From contig CAJTQR010000002.1 of assembly GCA_910578515.1 (NCBI GenBank), positions 186,001-250,000 of the forward strand: a stretch of DNA of 64,000 nt. The letters run 5' to 3'. This document shows, piece after piece, positions 63,418 through 64,000 of this stretch. The stretch comes from an uncultured Duncaniella sp. GTDB lineage: Bacteria > Bacteroidota > Bacteroidia > Bacteroidales > Muribaculaceae. Numbering within the stretch: position 1 is the stretch's first letter; each line of letters opens with the position of its first letter. The notes beneath the pieces were generated by a model, which saw only the letters and a list, made by a program, of their open reading frames with translations, was not told the origin of the DNA and ran no database searches. The position numbers and the translations under genes are program-made.

Positions 63418-64000
63418 TTAGAAAATCTTACCGCTGAGGGTGAATTTCAGCACGGGGTAAACTGTGAGTTTGTCCATCCATTTCTGCCAGTCGTCATCAT
63501 TGTCGGTGAGGACTTTGCTAAGCTCATCGCCATCGGAGTAGACTTTCATCTTGCCCATGAACTGAACGCCGAGTTCCACTCCGAAGTTGAGGCGGCGGTT
63601 AGGGACAGGACGTCCGAAGCCGACACCAAGATAGGGGCGGAAGCTGTTCACGCGCAGCGAACCTGATACATTACCGTTTTTGTCGACAGGGAGCTGGTAG
63701 TCACCGAGGTCGATTGAAGGATTGTCCACACCCTGAAGGTCGTCGGTGTGACCGCTCACTTTCACTATGTCCGAACCACCGAAGTAGGCACCGGCGGCAA
63801 CATAGAATGATGACACGTGGGTGAGAGGATAGACATTGAATATCACGCTACCCTGAGTGCGTTTGAGCGCACCTTCCACATCCATGGTGAAGTCCTGCTC
63901 ATAGGGAGTGCCGTTGACAGTGGTGCGGTATGAACCGTCAACCTCTGTATCAAATGAAAAACCGGGCATGAACGATACACCTCCGCGAAGAGTGACGAAT
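63418..64000 (-). CDS. Outer-membrane protein, beta-barrel type (5' partial)
   Basis: The frame runs out of the right edge: upstream of the first ATG (63969) it still reads LRGGVSFMPGFSFDTEV, a typical barrel strand. The visible 194 residues alternate hydrophobic and polar strands (SVIFNVYPLTHVSSFYVAAG, FRPYLGVGFGR, LNFGVELGVQFMG) and end in LKFTLSGKIF with the aromatic terminus of outer-membrane barrels. No specific family recognised; likely a porin-like or outer-membrane-protein family barrel. Confidence 0.75.
   Translation of the reverse strand, partial: FVTLRGGVSFMPGFSFDTEVDGSYRTTVNGTPYEQDFTMDVEGALKRTQGSVIFNVYPLTHVSSFYVAAGAYFGGSDIVKVSGHTDDLQGVDNPSIDLGDYQLPVDKNGNVSGSLRVNSFRPYLGVGFGRPVPNRRLNFGVELGVQFMGKMKVYSDGDELSKVLTDNDDDWQKWMDKLTVYPVLKFTLSGKIF

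Overview
The window reads as chromosomal DNA of an anaerobic gut-type Bacteroidales, probably close to the Muribaculaceae (the family is an inference). Support: type IX secretion (T9SS) genes of the Por/Gld type; many promoters with the Bacteroidota TAnnTTTG -7 box, often about 20 bp after TTTG; few Shine-Dalgarno sequences; lipoproteins, GLPGLI and DUF6250 proteins typical of the phylum; and tRNAs without encoded CCA. I see no phage, insertion sequence, CRISPR array or plasmid gene. Both edges cut genes: a porW/sprE-like gene on the left and an outer-membrane protein gene on the right.

Layout. 0-5 kb: porW-like TPR protein, porX (receiver plus PglZ), tsaE, birA. 5-9.4 kb: secreted EEP hydrolase, cytidylate-kinase-like protein, choloylglycine-hydrolase-family enzyme, a 107-aa protein that is little more than a T9SS sorting domain, and a lipid kinase. 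9.4-17.9 kb, mostly minus strand: Wzx-like flippase, ruvB, a plus-strand ROK kinase, MBL hydrolase, two lipoproteins and a prolyl oligopeptidase. 18.3-18.95 kb: a minus-strand transcription unit with its own promoter and terminator and only very small ORFs. 19-23.5 kb: rhamnogalacturonan-lyase-like gene with a DUF6250 lipoprotein, and apbE. 23.6-30.4 kb: DJ-1 protein, two thioredoxins, initiator tRNA, two rhomboids coupled to a membrane EEP hydrolase, M3 peptidase. 30.4-36.5 kb: a possible sRNA, a TonB-dependent receptor/GLPGLI pair, and a divergent histidine kinase/response regulator. 36.5-44 kb: threonine dehydratase, SPOR lipoprotein, an Rnf fragment (rseC-rnfB-rnfC only), aminotransferase, tyrS. 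44.4-51.3 kb: porT-porP-porK-porL-porM-porN. 51.3-58 kb: MFS exporter, DUF4332 protein, two tRNA-Val, a coiled-coil protein with zapA, a 6S-like RNA, rny-ricT-gldH. 58-64 kb: amidase, aldo/keto reductase-GH28-GH43, dapA, truncated OMP.

How the genes fit together. The dominant theme is T9SS: motor (PorL/M), periplasmic ring (PorK/N), outer-membrane parts (PorT/P), regulation and accessory parts (PorX, PorW), GldH, and one very small candidate substrate. A second theme is pectin breakdown by secreted enzymes (RG-lyase-like, DUF6250, GH28, GH43), with no SusC/SusD pair here. A third is RNA turnover and division: rny lies beside ricT and behind zapA. The points most worth following are the orphan sorting-domain protein, the small-ORF unit at 18.3-18.9 kb, the Rnf operon that stops after rnfC, and promoters placed so close to start codons that leaderless mRNAs are expected.
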